64,000 bases of DNA from Haemaphysalis longicornis (Eukaryota > Arthropoda > Arachnida > Ixodida > Ixodidae): the NCBI GenBank assembly GCA_013339765.2, contig JABSTR010000963.1:1-64000 (forward strand), written 5' to 3'. Position numbers and translations under genes: made by a program. Positions within the stretch are counted from its first letter, which is position 1, and each line of letters starts with the position of its first letter. Below the pieces are notes generated by a model that was not told the DNA's origin, did no database searches, and saw only the letters and a list, made by a program, of their open reading frames with translations. Shown one piece after another: positions 10,738 to 20,409 of the stretch.

Positions 10738-10789
10738 CTTTGTCAAGCCCCACACTCTAAACTTTTTTTCCACCCATATACTCCCTAGA

Positions 10790-11290
10790 GGTTCTTTTTC
10801 GCCTGTCCTCTAGTGATCCTCCTTGTAGGAGTTTTTTTTTACTACCATGGAACAGGGAGGTTTTGTTTACCTCCTCAAAACAGGGTGTTTTTAGGTGATA
10901 GAAAGGAGGTAGTTAGGGAGGTGTTAAGAAATGTTAGGGAGAATTTAAGGAGATCAAAATGGAGTATTCTTTACTTCCTCAAGGCGTTTTTAAGTGATGT
11001 TTATGGACTTTTAGGCGGTTGAATAGGAGCTTATTATGGCTCCCTTGGAAGTACTTATGTTATTTAGGGGCGTTTTGAGGAGGTTCAAGGGAAGCATTTA
11101 CTTCTTTTGCATGGAGTTTTACGTTTTGTAGGCCTCGCGAGGGGAGTTTTTAGGAGGTTCAAGGGAAGCATATATTCTTTTGAATGGAGTTTTGCAAAGT
11201 TTTGGCGGTTTTGTAGGCCTTCCGAAAGGAGTTTTTTCAAGGCCACAAGGGAGTTTCTAGTTCCCGCGGGAGTACTGATTTCACACGGTT
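10790..11290 (+). repeat. Degenerate tandem array, units of about 80 bp
   Basis: Recurrent words GGAGGTTCAAGGGAAGCAT (11082 and 11154), ATGGAGTTTT, TTTTGTAGGCC and GGGAGTTTTT recur every 72-85 bases, weaker toward the 5' end. The plus strand is G/T-rich with almost no long C runs. No known satellite family was recognised. Confidence 0.5.
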
Positions 11291-11461
11291 TTGCTCGGTT
11301 TCAGGTTTATTTCAAACGAACTTTCGCATACAAGTTTACATGGTACATGGTTGTACACAAGGAGGCGCCGAAATAAAAACCCTTAGGGCGACCTCCTATA
11401 GAAAGCAAAAATGGTTAAATTGCTAAAAACACGCCAGTTCGGAATGGAAGACAGCAATAGA

Positions 11462-11960
11462 ATGCTAGTTTGAACAAACCGTAGAATTAATATTACTACA
11501 AGAACTGGAAATACGCGAAAAACAAAGATAGGCGCAACACAACCACATGGTAAGTGAAATCATTATATACTAATAGCGGATCAAGAACCCGTCAGTACTT
11601 ATCAGACTTATCAGAACACAATCAGCACTCAGTACACAAAGTGAAAAAATGGTTGCAGTGGTCTACAACAACAAAAAATTTCAGTTGGTGGTGAAATGAG
11701 CGACCTGTGTGCTAGTGAACAAACTGTAGATACAATATTACTACAAGAAACTGGAAATACGCGAAAAACATATAGGCACAAACACAACGGCATTTGTAAG
11801 TGACATCATTATATAATACTAGAGGATTGAGAACGCGTGAGTACTTATCAGTACGCATCAGTACTCAGTACACAAAGTGAAAAAAATGGTTGCAGTGGTT
11901 TACACACAACAAAATTTTTTTCAATTGGTGGTAAACGAGCATTTGTAACGAGCATTTTGT
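11462..11960 (+). repeat. Two-copy tandem repeat, about 248 bp
   Basis: Copy 1 starts at 11462 (TGCTAGTTTGAACAAACCG) and copy 2 at 11710 (TGCTAGTGAACAAACTG). Both contain GGAAATACGCGAAAAACA, TCAGTACACAAAGTGAAAAA and TGGTTGCAGTGG at matching offsets. Small indels separate them. Confidence 0.8.
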
Positions 11961-12035
11961 AGATGGTAAAGGCACAAGAGATAAACGATGTAGGAGACAG
12001 ACAGCAATGAGATGGCAATGGATAAATGAGTAATA

Positions 12036-12046
12036 TAAAGAACGAG
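12036..12046 (+). repeat. Target-site duplication, 5' flank of intact LINE
   Basis: TAAAGAACGAG, identical to 17887-17897. Confidence 0.75.
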
Positions 12047-12161
12047 GAAGAAGAGGAAGAAGAAGAGAAGCGTCCGCCTCTTTTGTTGTCTCTCTGATTT
12101 AACGACTCGAAGCTATCTTTCAAGATGTAAACCAGCTGCGACGGCACTGTGAGCATCGCTT

Positions 12162-13796
12162 ATGCAGCCCGCGGCAGGCGTGCAGCCAGCAGGCGTGCTG
12201 CCTAGCCCGCCTCACAATCAATCACCAACTGCTGGAGATGACCACCAGCCCGCAGTGGCTGCCGCTTCACTGCTACTACCTCTTCCAGTACAGTCAGGTG
12301 CCTACGCACCTATCAGCCGAACTTCTGAATCCAGTGGGCTACCATTACCTTCTTGTCAAGTAAGCTCACTTGTGACTTCTGCATCTTCGAATCAAACGTC
12401 ACCTGCTGCAAAACCGCAGCTACCAGAAGCATCATGTGCCGCTTTTCCACCGGTAGATAGTGACATGATCTCGGACTCTGAAGAATCTGACAAATTCTGT
12501 CCACTCCCAAATAAGCGCCGTCGCGACTCCTCACAGTGTCACCAAGCCGCCGAAAATCACGTAACTGCCCATCCTTCCAGAGGTGGTCTCGTTGTGATTA
12601 TTAAACCCACAGACCCCTCAAAGCTTATCACCCGTTTCAATCCTCTTGCTGTGAAAACCGCTTTGGAGTCCGTGGCTCCTGGTGGAGTACTTCAAGTACG
12701 ACCAAACTACAGATTGAACCTACTAGCTGTTGATACACGCAATACTGTTTTCACGGAGCGTCTGTTAAAGATTACTACTATTGCAAAGATCCCAGTTCAC
12801 GCTTACCAGCCCCACCCCAGAAACTGCGGTATGGGTGTGATTAGGGGTGTGGTCACAGATTTATCAGACTCGGACATCGCTGACGCTTTGCGTCAGAGGG
12901 TTGCTATTCGTTCCATCCGAAGATTAGGACAAAAATCACAAAGCGTGCTTATTGTTTTCGCTACTGAATCTACGCCGGAGCACGTTATTATAGGCTACAC
13001 ACGGTACCGCGTCTTTGAATACAGTGAAACGCCCAGACAATGCACCAAATGTCAACGTTTCGGCCATGTGGCTGCGGCATGCACATTTACCATGCGCTGT
13101 GCCCGATGTGCGGAAAATCATGATCGCTCCACCTGTGGCGGTAATGATCCTCGGTGTGGAAACTGTACTAAGCAGCACGAGTCTACGTCTTTTAGCTGTC
13201 CAGTTCGCCGTAAGGAAAATGCTATCACAAGGGTGAAAACGGCCAAAAAAACTGATTACAAGTCAGCCAAGGCGATTGTGCAACAACACTGGAGCACAAT
13301 AGCAAAACATACTCCAAATTGGAATATGGAAACGCCCGACAGATACACTTCCGTTGATATGGACAAGGATTTTCCACCTTTACCTGTCCGTGAGTGCGCG
13401 AAGTCGGAGAAACATTATACGGGAGCTCCAGCACCACAGCCTCCTTCTGAAGCCGCCTATACAACTGCACCGCCTGACACAACTTCGCATATATCACCAG
13501 TTGTACTCCCGGTTCCAACCCCAGGCGGAGCTCTACCCTCGCCAACAGCAAAGTTAACTACTGTTCATACTGCCGGACAGACTACTGAAGCCGGACTTTC
13601 AAAATCGCCAGCTCGTACGAATCTCAAAAGTCCCTCAGAAACCTCCAATCAACAAGGGGTCGGGAAACTAAGCTCCATAATTCACTTTGTTGCGGAGGCC
13701 ATGCGTACATTCCTGGCTTCGTTTTCTTCGCCGGAAGCTGCCGCACTTATGACACTCATCGACTCTGCAGTTCGCTTCCTCACTCAATGGCTGTAG
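12162..13796 (+). CDS. LINE ORF1: gag-like nucleic-acid-binding protein
   Basis: 544 residues. The N-terminal 130 residues are rich in Pro, Ala, Ser and Gln and probably disordered. The middle (about 145-285) is a globular gag-like region beginning near GLVVIIKPTDPSKL. Residues about 293-345 hold three cysteine knuckles: QCTKCQRFGHVAAAC (CCHC), RCARCAENHDRSTC and RCGNCTKQHESTSFSCP. LINE ORF1 proteins of this type bind element RNA and help form the ribonucleoprotein (family knowledge). The first ATG of the frame was taken as the start; it lies about 115 bases after the inferred 5' end. The stop TAG overlaps the ORF2 start (ATGGCTGTAG), which suggests translational coupling. Confidence 0.9.
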   Translation: MQPAAGVQPAGVLPSPPHNQSPTAGDDHQPAVAAASLLLPLPVQSGAYAPISRTSESSGLPLPSCQVSSLVTSASSNQTSPAAKPQLPEASCAAFPPVDSDMISDSEESDKFCPLPNKRRRDSSQCHQAAENHVTAHPSRGGLVVIIKPTDPSKLITRFNPLAVKTALESVAPGGVLQVRPNYRLNLLAVDTRNTVFTERLLKITTIAKIPVHAYQPHPRNCGMGVIRGVVTDLSDSDIADALRQRVAIRSIRRLGQKSQSVLIVFATESTPEHVIIGYTRYRVFEYSETPRQCTKCQRFGHVAAACTFTMRCARCAENHDRSTCGGNDPRCGNCTKQHESTSFSCPVRRKENAITRVKTAKKTDYKSAKAIVQQHWSTIAKHTPNWNMETPDRYTSVDMDKDFPPLPVRECAKSEKHYTGAPAPQPPSEAAYTTAPPDTTSHISPVVLPVPTPGGALPSPTAKLTTVHTAGQTTEAGLSKSPARTNLKSPSETSNQQGVGKLSSIIHFVAEAMRTFLASFSSPEAAALMTLIDSAVRFLTQWL

Positions 13797-16700
13797 GGGC
13801 TACAACTCCAGCAAGTATTCTTAAAATGCAACAAATTCGCAATACAGCCACAATTTTTCAGTGGAACGCGGGTGGCCTGCGTTCACGTCTACCAGATTTC
13901 CGCAGATTTGTAGACAGGCATCGCTTCCCTGTTATAGCAATCTCGGAATCACGCCTATCTCAAGACGTACGACTTTCAGGATACACAGTGTTCCGTTCCA
14001 AAACTGATTTGCCATCAACCAGAGTACTCCTAGCTCTGAGAAGTGACCTTACCATGATACACCATAATGTGACGTCAAGTTCGGCAAACGAATACGTTGC
14101 AGCCACTGTGCAAATCGAAGGCCTGTCTTTCACCGTCATTGCCGCCTATATACCACCCCGAAAGGCGTTAGATAGCGACCGTTTGGAGGGTATCCTTCGT
14201 GCCACGCCGCCACCGCATATACTCACTGGTGATTTCAATGCGCATCACCCGTCATGGGGCAGCCGTAAAACAACAATCAAAGCACAGCGCTTATTAGATG
14301 TTGCTTACCAGCACGGTATGGCTGTACTTAATACCGGGGAACCAACTTTTTTCCGCAAAGGAGTTTCAAGTGCTCTCGACATCACTGTAGTTTCCTCTGC
14401 ACTGCTTTCTAGAACAAGCTGGTCTGTGGACATTGAATCCCATGGCAGCGACCACCTGCCTACTTACATAACACTCCATGGTGTTCCAGGAGGTCATCCA
14501 AAACATCAGGTCCGATTCTCCAACTGGGATGTTTTCGTCGCAGCAATCCAAGATGGCCTTGGTTCAGTGTTGTGCTACGATGACTTCGTAAGGACAATGG
14601 CTAGGGCGCGCAAAACGAGCACGAAGACTTTCATATTACCCAAGTCATACAATGTCGCCGACGCAGAGTTTGAAAGGCTTCGTGCCATACGCCGGCGAGC
14701 AGAAAGAAGAGCGCGCAAAACTTTGGCACCTGAGGACATTCGAGCATCCAGACGCCTGCAGAAGCGCATTCAGCGCCACATGTGCAAATTAGCTAAGCGT
14801 GAGTGGACATCCTTCTGCTCAACGTTGGACCCCAGGAAGCCGCTTACCAGAATATGGAGTCTGGTAAAAAGTCTTCGCTTACCACCGACGTGTCTCCACC
14901 CATTTAATTCGATTTCACTGCGCAATAAGCTCACAATCTTAGACGTGGCAGAGATGTTCTGTAGAAAAGTTGCGGCTGCATCAACGTCACCTACGATACT
15001 TACGCTCCCTGATATTGGACGCCCATCCGATAAAAAGCCTCTTATTGATGACCCATTCACCCTGTCGGAACTCGTCATGGCTTTATCATCGGTTAACAAG
15101 TCTTCTTCCCCTGGCTCAGATGGCATAACCTACACTGCACTTGCTCATCTAGGGGATGCCGGGAAGAGATTTCTCCTGGACATTTTCAACCAATCCTGGA
15201 TGACTGGTCGCCTTCAGCCCACCTGGAAGACTGCTCGCATTGTGCCAATATTAAAACCAGGCAAAGATCCAACAGACCTTCAGTCGTACCGACCTATTGC
15301 ACTTTTGAGCTGTGTAGGCAAGCTCATGGAAAAAATGGTGCTGCTTCGATTGGATTGGGACCTCACCAACAGAAATGTTTACCCGCCACAGATGTCTGGC
15401 TTCCGAAAGGGCAGGAGCAGTATTGATAATGTTATCGCCCTTGCAAATTGTGTCAAGCGGGAAAAAGCACAGCGTAACACCGTGATAGCGGTGTTTTTGG
15501 ATGTCAAGGCTGCGTATGACTCGGTCACGCATGACGCTATCCGCTTTCAAATGAATTTGTTAGGTATTGGAGGCCGTATGTATGACTGGCTGTCGAATTA
15601 TCTCAGCGACAGAACCCTCTTTATGACCACCCCTGACGGCGACACACAGAAGCACAGCGTAACTCGTGGCGTTCCGCAAGGTGGAGTATTGAGTCCAGCA
15701 CTTTTTAATATCTCCCTCATCGGAATCGAAAAGTGTTTACCACGACCTGTCGCGATTTCCCTATACGCAGATGACATTTGCATATGGTGCTCCGGGCGCA
15801 ATCGGCGTGTGCTCCGTGCGAGGCTTCAGCGGGGAATAGATTCCATCTCAGCGTTCCTTGCGGCGCGAGGTCTCGAAATCTCCGCTACAAAATCAGCGGC
15901 AATCGCTTTCACGAAGCGAGACGTTACACGGTATGAGCTCACTGTAATGGGAATCCCAATACCGTACGTCGCAAATCACAAATTTCTGGGCGTTACATTT
16001 GACAGATTATTGACATGGACACCACACATTCGAAGTTTGAAGGAAAAGTTCACATCATTTTTCAACATATTCCGAATGCTTTCTAGCAACTCTGGTGGCT
16101 GCACAGTACACTCGCTTCTTCGTCTATACGACGCACTCTGCGAAGGTCTACTACGCTACAGCCTGCCTGCCTTGTTTCCCCTTTCAGCAGGAAATCTAAA
16201 GGCTTTAGAAAGCATGCAGGCGCGCATACTGCGTGTGTGTATTGGCGTCCCAAAAACGACATCCACTGTGGGGACTATCATTGAATGTCGACGTTTGATG
16301 CCGATGGCACTGCGTAAACAGGAACTCCTTCGTGCGGGTTTACGGTTTGTGACAAGACAACCAAACCACCCACTGGCTGAGACCTATACTCCAGATCTGG
16401 AAGACCTCTTGCCGCAACAATACCAGGCCCCATCTCTGCCTTCCTACCCACTATGGTTGCTCCCACCCATGAGTATTCACACAACCGTGCCAGGAATCAG
16501 GCGAAGAGCGGATTTTCCCGCTCCAGCTCTTAAGTTTTTTACTCTGCAACTGCTACACAGCAAATACTCCTGCCATACCCATATATATACTGATGGCTCA
16601 GTCTCCGAAGGTTCCTCAACAATTGCTGTTTATATTCCGGCGTCGCAAACCACGATCTCCAAAAAACTCAGCCACAGGACATCATCTACAGCGACTGAGC

Positions 16701-17440
16701 TCGCCGCGATACGTGCGGCTCTTCAATACATCACCACCCAGCCAGCCAATCAATGGGCAATTTTTACAGATTCCCGCGCGGCCCTTCAATGCCTTCAGTC
16801 GTTTCCTATTCAGCAGCTACACTGGGACATTCGCGTTTTACACTACCAAGCCGTCAGTGCTCACCACCTCATGGAACTCCAGTGGATTCCGGCTCATTGC
16901 GGTGTACCAGGCAATTCAACAGCAGACGCTACAGCTTCCCAGGCTAACAATCACGAGGTTCCTATTGCGGCCGTACCGTTCTCCAGGAAAGATGCCGCCG
17001 CACTGGCGTCTTATGTTGGGCGGCAGGTACAGCTTTCCATATGGGCTGCTCCATTACGCCGCTACGCACCACTCTACTCCCTTGACCCAGAATGTACTTT
17101 CCGGTTACCGCCTGGTCTCAACAAGCACGACGCAGCTGTAATACACCGCCTACGTTTGAACGTCGCCTACACACGCCTTTTCCGTTTTAAGCTTCAGCAG
17201 TCCAGCTCACCCTTGTGCGAAGTCTGCCACTGTCCAGAAGACGTCCACCATGTCATCTGTGTGTGTAGACGATACGATACACCCAGACTCTCTTTCACAG
17301 TGACTCTGGGCAAACTACCCACATCACGTCGTACGCTGCATGATGTGCTTGGCCCCTGGTCATCTGCTAAAATGGCCTCACGTGTGACGAAAGCATTTCT
17401 CAGCTTCCTCCGTAGTTCAGGTCTCGTCAACACTCTTTAA
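13787..17440 (+). CDS. LINE ORF2: endonuclease, reverse transcriptase, RNase H
   Basis: 1217 residues, uninterrupted. The EEP-type endonuclease spans about 20-230: WNAGGLRSR, ISESRL, TGDFNAHHPSWGS at about 147 and GSDHLPTYI at about 219. RT spans about 435-700: SPGSDGITY, YRPIALLSCVGKLMEKM, FLDVKAAYDSV, GVPQGGVLSPALFN and the catalytic YADD at about 659. RNase H spans about 930-1045: YTDGS, TELAAIRAAL, FTDSRAAL and WIPAHCGVPGNSTAD. A C-terminal cysteine/histidine motif (CEVCHCPEDVHHVICVC) sits near 1144. All core catalytic motifs are visible, so the protein could support target-primed reverse transcription. It starts at the ATG inside the ORF1 stop region, in the -1 frame relative to ORF1. 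Confidence 0.93.
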   Translation: MAVGATTPASILKMQQIRNTATIFQWNAGGLRSRLPDFRRFVDRHRFPVIAISESRLSQDVRLSGYTVFRSKTDLPSTRVLLALRSDLTMIHHNVTSSSANEYVAATVQIEGLSFTVIAAYIPPRKALDSDRLEGILRATPPPHILTGDFNAHHPSWGSRKTTIKAQRLLDVAYQHGMAVLNTGEPTFFRKGVSSALDITVVSSALLSRTSWSVDIESHGSDHLPTYITLHGVPGGHPKHQVRFSNWDVFVAAIQDGLGSVLCYDDFVRTMARARKTSTKTFILPKSYNVADAEFERLRAIRRRAERRARKTLAPEDIRASRRLQKRIQRHMCKLAKREWTSFCSTLDPRKPLTRIWSLVKSLRLPPTCLHPFNSISLRNKLTILDVAEMFCRKVAAASTSPTILTLPDIGRPSDKKPLIDDPFTLSELVMALSSVNKSSSPGSDGITYTALAHLGDAGKRFLLDIFNQSWMTGRLQPTWKTARIVPILKPGKDPTDLQSYRPIALLSCVGKLMEKMVLLRLDWDLTNRNVYPPQMSGFRKGRSSIDNVIALANCVKREKAQRNTVIAVFLDVKAAYDSVTHDAIRFQMNLLGIGGRMYDWLSNYLSDRTLFMTTPDGDTQKHSVTRGVPQGGVLSPALFNISLIGIEKCLPRPVAISLYADDICIWCSGRNRRVLRARLQRGIDSISAFLAARGLEISATKSAAIAFTKRDVTRYELTVMGIPIPYVANHKFLGVTFDRLLTWTPHIRSLKEKFTSFFNIFRMLSSNSGGCTVHSLLRLYDALCEGLLRYSLPALFPLSAGNLKALESMQARILRVCIGVPKTTSTVGTIIECRRLMPMALRKQELLRAGLRFVTRQPNHPLAETYTPDLEDLLPQQYQAPSLPSYPLWLLPPMSIHTTVPGIRRRADFPAPALKFFTLQLLHSKYSCHTHIYTDGSVSEGSSTIAVYIPASQTTISKKLSHRTSSTATELAAIRAALQYITTQPANQWAIFTDSRAALQCLQSFPIQQLHWDIRVLHYQAVSAHHLMELQWIPAHCGVPGNSTADATASQANNHEVPIAAVPFSRKDAAALASYVGRQVQLSIWAAPLRRYAPLYSLDPECTFRLPPGLNKHDAAVIHRLRLNVAYTRLFRFKLQQSSSPLCEVCHCPEDVHHVICVCRRYDTPRLSFTVTLGKLPTSRRTLHDVLGPWSSAKMASRVTKAFLSFLRSSGLVNTL

Positions 17441-17886
17441 CAGTAGTGAACATCGGCCATACGTGTGATATAGAACCGCGGTCCTCATCTTAAAACTTTT
17501 AACCTCTGTGGTATGTCAAAGTGAACATTTCGCGTGTGTATGTCTTCATCATGGCTGCGATGGTAACGCTGAATGTGCCACGTTCCCGTGAGAGTACTCC
17601 GTGAACTCAGAACTCTGTCATCTTCAAGCGAACATTTCCTCGAGTATACTTCAACATTTTTCTTTTATTACCAAACTCTTGAACTTGCTTGCGACCCCAA
17701 TTGTCACCATACTTTTTCTTTCTCTGATTTTTCCTTCTTTCTATCTCCCCTTCTTGCTTTTATTATTATTATTTTTCTCTTGTTTTTTTTTTTTCTCAAT
17801 CGTTTCATTTTTCACCTGACGTAGCATGTCAGGCCCTTTGCTGGACAAACCTCGTCAGTGTCATTAAACCATTCTCTCTCTCTCTC
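17441..17886 (+). other. 3' UTR and (TC)n tail of the intact LINE
   Basis: It ends in GTCATTAAACCATTCTCTCTC followed by the flanking duplication. A long pyrimidine-rich stretch lies at 17715-17815. It matches the minus strand of 63197-63577, so this is the part recognised in truncated daughter copies. Confidence 0.8.
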
Positions 17887-17897
17887 TAAAGAACGAG
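17887..17897 (+). repeat. Target-site duplication, 3' flank of intact LINE
   Basis: TAAAGAACGAG, identical to 12036-12046. Confidence 0.75.
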
Positions 17898-18251
17898 AAA
17901 TATGCTGCGGAAAATACCAGTGCGTTTTGATAAAGACACAAATGCGCCAAGAAAAGTGACCCAGTCTGAGGGTTAATTGCAAGGATATAGAACAGAATGG
18001 GTGGTATCGCGACAGCTTCTTCAGAGTGAGAAGAAAAAGCCATGTAATTCGTGTTTTTCCGATAATTTTGAGGTGATTCATTTGGCACCAGTTGCCAACA
18101 TTATTTAGATAATTGTTTCAAGTTATATTAGTTGGTTAATATTATTGCTTCACTAAAAGATAGCTGTATTATCAGCATACAGAAGGGCCCATCAAATATC
18201 CCCTGTTCAGTAAAAAAAAAAGAAAACGTCAGAAACATAATACGAAATTCT

Positions 18252-18566
18252 TTAAACTACTATCCAATGATTACAGGATTGAAAACAAATAAAATATTGG
18301 TGAGGGATATTGATGCGATAAAAGTTAATTAGTTCTAAATCCTTCACACGTGGTTTGGTGCTGGCAAGGTCCAAAAAGGCATGTTCCACAAACGTTAGAG
18401 CTCTGTGTGCCTTCTTGGGATATTGAATGTTGAAAACCCAGAACGATGCAAACAGACTACACAGTCCTCCCAGTAAAGATGATGCAGTCAAGACACTCTG
18501 GCCATCGATGCGGAGGCTAATTTCCCCTTTCGCGGAATGCAGGTAGGGAGTCAAAGGAACATCTAC
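18252..18566 (-). CDS. Candidate terminal exon of an unidentified protein-coding gene
   Basis: On the minus strand a strong acceptor (a T-rich run, then TTGCTTTTTCAG) ends at 18567. An open frame follows to a stop at 18252, beginning VDVPLTPYLHSAKGEISL. It continues with SVLTASSLLGGLCSLFASFW, then VFNIQYPKKAHRALTFVEHA and DLASTKPRVKDLELINFY. The sequence has the composition of a folded protein and is unlike the neighbouring transposon proteins. The VFNIQYP...FVEHA...LD pattern reminds me of the C-terminal region of uncharacterised, SAM-domain-type animal proteins that are often multi-copy. That is a recollection, not a database result. The last residues after NFYR may not be conserved. It could be a host gene's last exon, a retained duplicate, or an exon of a domesticated element. 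Upstream exons would lie beyond 18600 and were not found. Confidence 0.4.
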   Translation of the reverse strand, partial: VDVPLTPYLHSAKGEISLRIDGQSVLTASSLLGGLCSLFASFWVFNIQYPKKAHRALTFVEHAFLDLASTKPRVKDLELINFYRINIPHQYFICFQSCNHWIVV

Positions 18567-18619
18567 CTGAAAAAGCAAAAAAAAAAATGCCCCACATGTA
18601 AAATTCAAAACAGACACTA

Positions 18620-19880
18620 TGGTTAAACGAACTTAATAATTCGGCACAGTAATAAAATTGTTATGCCAGGTTCCCTGAGAATTTCAGTACTTAAATTAGG
18701 AATGCAAAGGCTTCATAAAACCAAGTGCCAGTACATTAACCATCGTGGCTTTTGCAGCAATAAAAAAGATATTACTTCCGCACAATATACTCGAGCATAA
18801 CTTTAAATGACAGTGAAGTTAAAATGCAAGTCTCTCTAGGTTGATAGATTAGCTCACGGGGAACACAATTATACCCCTCTTACACCTGGCATTTTTTTTT
18901 TAAAATAAGGTTGAAACTAGCAAAAACACGTTTTCACCGGAAGGGCTTAAGTGGCCTGACGCGCACAACTTCTTTCTTGGCTGCCACTGGATGGTGCTAC
19001 TCGTCCATACTTGGGGTGGCAGTACCGCTTTCCAAGGGAGCATGCGAGCTACGCATGAGAAAATCGTTCGACGCCAAAACTTGCGAGGGCCTCAAAAGGC
19101 CAATGTTCTTCTTCAGTGAAGCGTAAATACTGATCACAGGTCCAATGGAGAAACATTTTGCTTAGTGGTCTCGAACGGCAAATGACAGGGGAGTTTGGGG
19201 AAGCATGAGCGATTTGACCGAAACTGACCAAACTGCTTGGTACGTGGTAATGTTGTATTCAGTTGCTTGTATACTGCTATTAATCACCGCTGCTTCACTT
19301 GCTTCCAGTTTATCCTGATGCAAACAGCGACTGCAGTCGTGTTTGCGTCACGCTTGATGAGCAGTTGAACAGCGATTTCTCAGCACTTAAGGCATCTTGG
19401 CACTAAATCAATGCTGAAATGGCTATGCGGAGGTCCGACTTCCGTTTGAAATCAACTTGCTGGTTGTCTTCAATGACCCTTTAACAACAAGTTACCCTTA
19501 TGCCTCATCACTGCAACCGATTGTTCCTCCGTGTGGTGCAAAGTGTGTTAGTGTGTAACGTGAAACGAACCGTTTCTGTGATTTGTAGGACTGATTCTGC
19601 TATTAATTACTGCAGTGACAACAAGCTATGAAAGAAAATCCCGCCATCTCCACGAAGTGAATGATGATGAGAGGGGCGAATCTAAAATGCTTATCAGCAG
19701 ACAATGTGACGCATTAAGTGCAAGCTGCTTTCATAGTGTGTGCATTGACATTAGGATATGGCCCCCTGGCAGAATGATGCGCTGCGCGAGATTTTGCCGT
19801 ACCTAAAAGGACAGGCAACTCATTTTTACGGAGTATAGGATCTGTAAAAGGGTTGCGAGTTGGGCGAGTTGGTAATTATG
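18620..19880. other. Intergenic or intronic stretch, no gene seen
   Basis: If the exon at 18252-18566 is real, this may be its upstream intron. Open frames of 60-71 codons (18911-19126, 19049-19231) are unrecognised. No repeat family identified. Confidence 0.35.
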
Positions 19881-20400
19881 CATTGCGAAAAATAAACTGC
19901 GCGCAAATTAACGAGGACAAGAACACATGAAGACGGCACAAGCGCACACTCGCAACTAGTTTATTATTGCACAATTCAAAGCTTTATATGCCCAAGCGCC
20001 CAATTGCCGCGCCCCCAATGCGTCACAGTTCTTGGCGCACTCAGCCGAAAATACTAAAAAACCGTAACAACAAAACCACAAAACGAACTTTGAGGCGCAC
20101 GGAAAGGCGAAAAATCAGCAAAGATAACCGCATCATACATGGATTAAGACCCCCCTCCCACCCCCAACACGCATTCCCAGAAGCACCGAAATAGCGCTCA
20201 ATGTGCGTCTAAATATGCGACTTCTCGATTAAGCAGGGCGATAGAGGGATGACTGATACATTCGGAACCAGCTTTTCTGATGTGGCTGGCTTCTACAATT
20301 TCTCGCGTTTGCTGGTTCTTATGTCGCAAAAGGATGGCTGTGCGCTCAAACACAGGGACACAATCAGGTCTGCATGCGCGGCAATGAGAAGATAAGTGGC
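19880..20400 (-). mobile_element. Penelope-like element 3' remnant (GIY-YIG end)
   Basis: The minus frame from about 20400 to 20198 reads HCRACRPDCVPVFERTAILL, then TREIVEASHIRKAGSECISH and PSIALLNREVAYL before a stop. This is the conserved end of the GIY-YIG endonuclease of Penelope-like elements: the C-x-C region, the REI-EA-I-K-G motif and S-PSI-L--E--L. The 3' UTR continues to about 19880. Everything upstream (RT and the start of GIY-YIG) is missing, so it is a dead fragment. Confidence 0.65.
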
Positions 20401-20409
20401 TCAGGTCAC

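Larger units (their letters stand above)
12047..17886 (+). mobile_element. Full-length, apparently intact I-group LINE
   Basis: A 5840-bp element bounded by 11-bp duplications. It has a short 5' UTR (12047-12161), ORF1, ORF2 overlapping ORF1 by 10 bases, a 3' UTR of about 450 bp with a C/T-rich stretch, and a terminal (TC)n tail. The order endonuclease, RT, RNase H, C-terminal cysteine motif places it in the I-group of non-LTR retrotransposons (known architecture). Both ORFs are free of stops, which among the LINEs of this window is unique. A truncated relative of its 3' end lies at 63197-63577. Clade assignment below the I-group would need a phylogeny. Confidence 0.92.

Noticed and set aside
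10345..10788. Overlapping ORFs of up to 147 codons on both strands
   Set aside because: They lie in a CR1 fragment and an LTR fragment; GC-rich LTR sequence is open by composition.
12047..12161. Possible internal promoter in the LINE 5' UTR
   Set aside because: Internal promoters are expected for such elements, but no initiator or downstream element could be identified with confidence.
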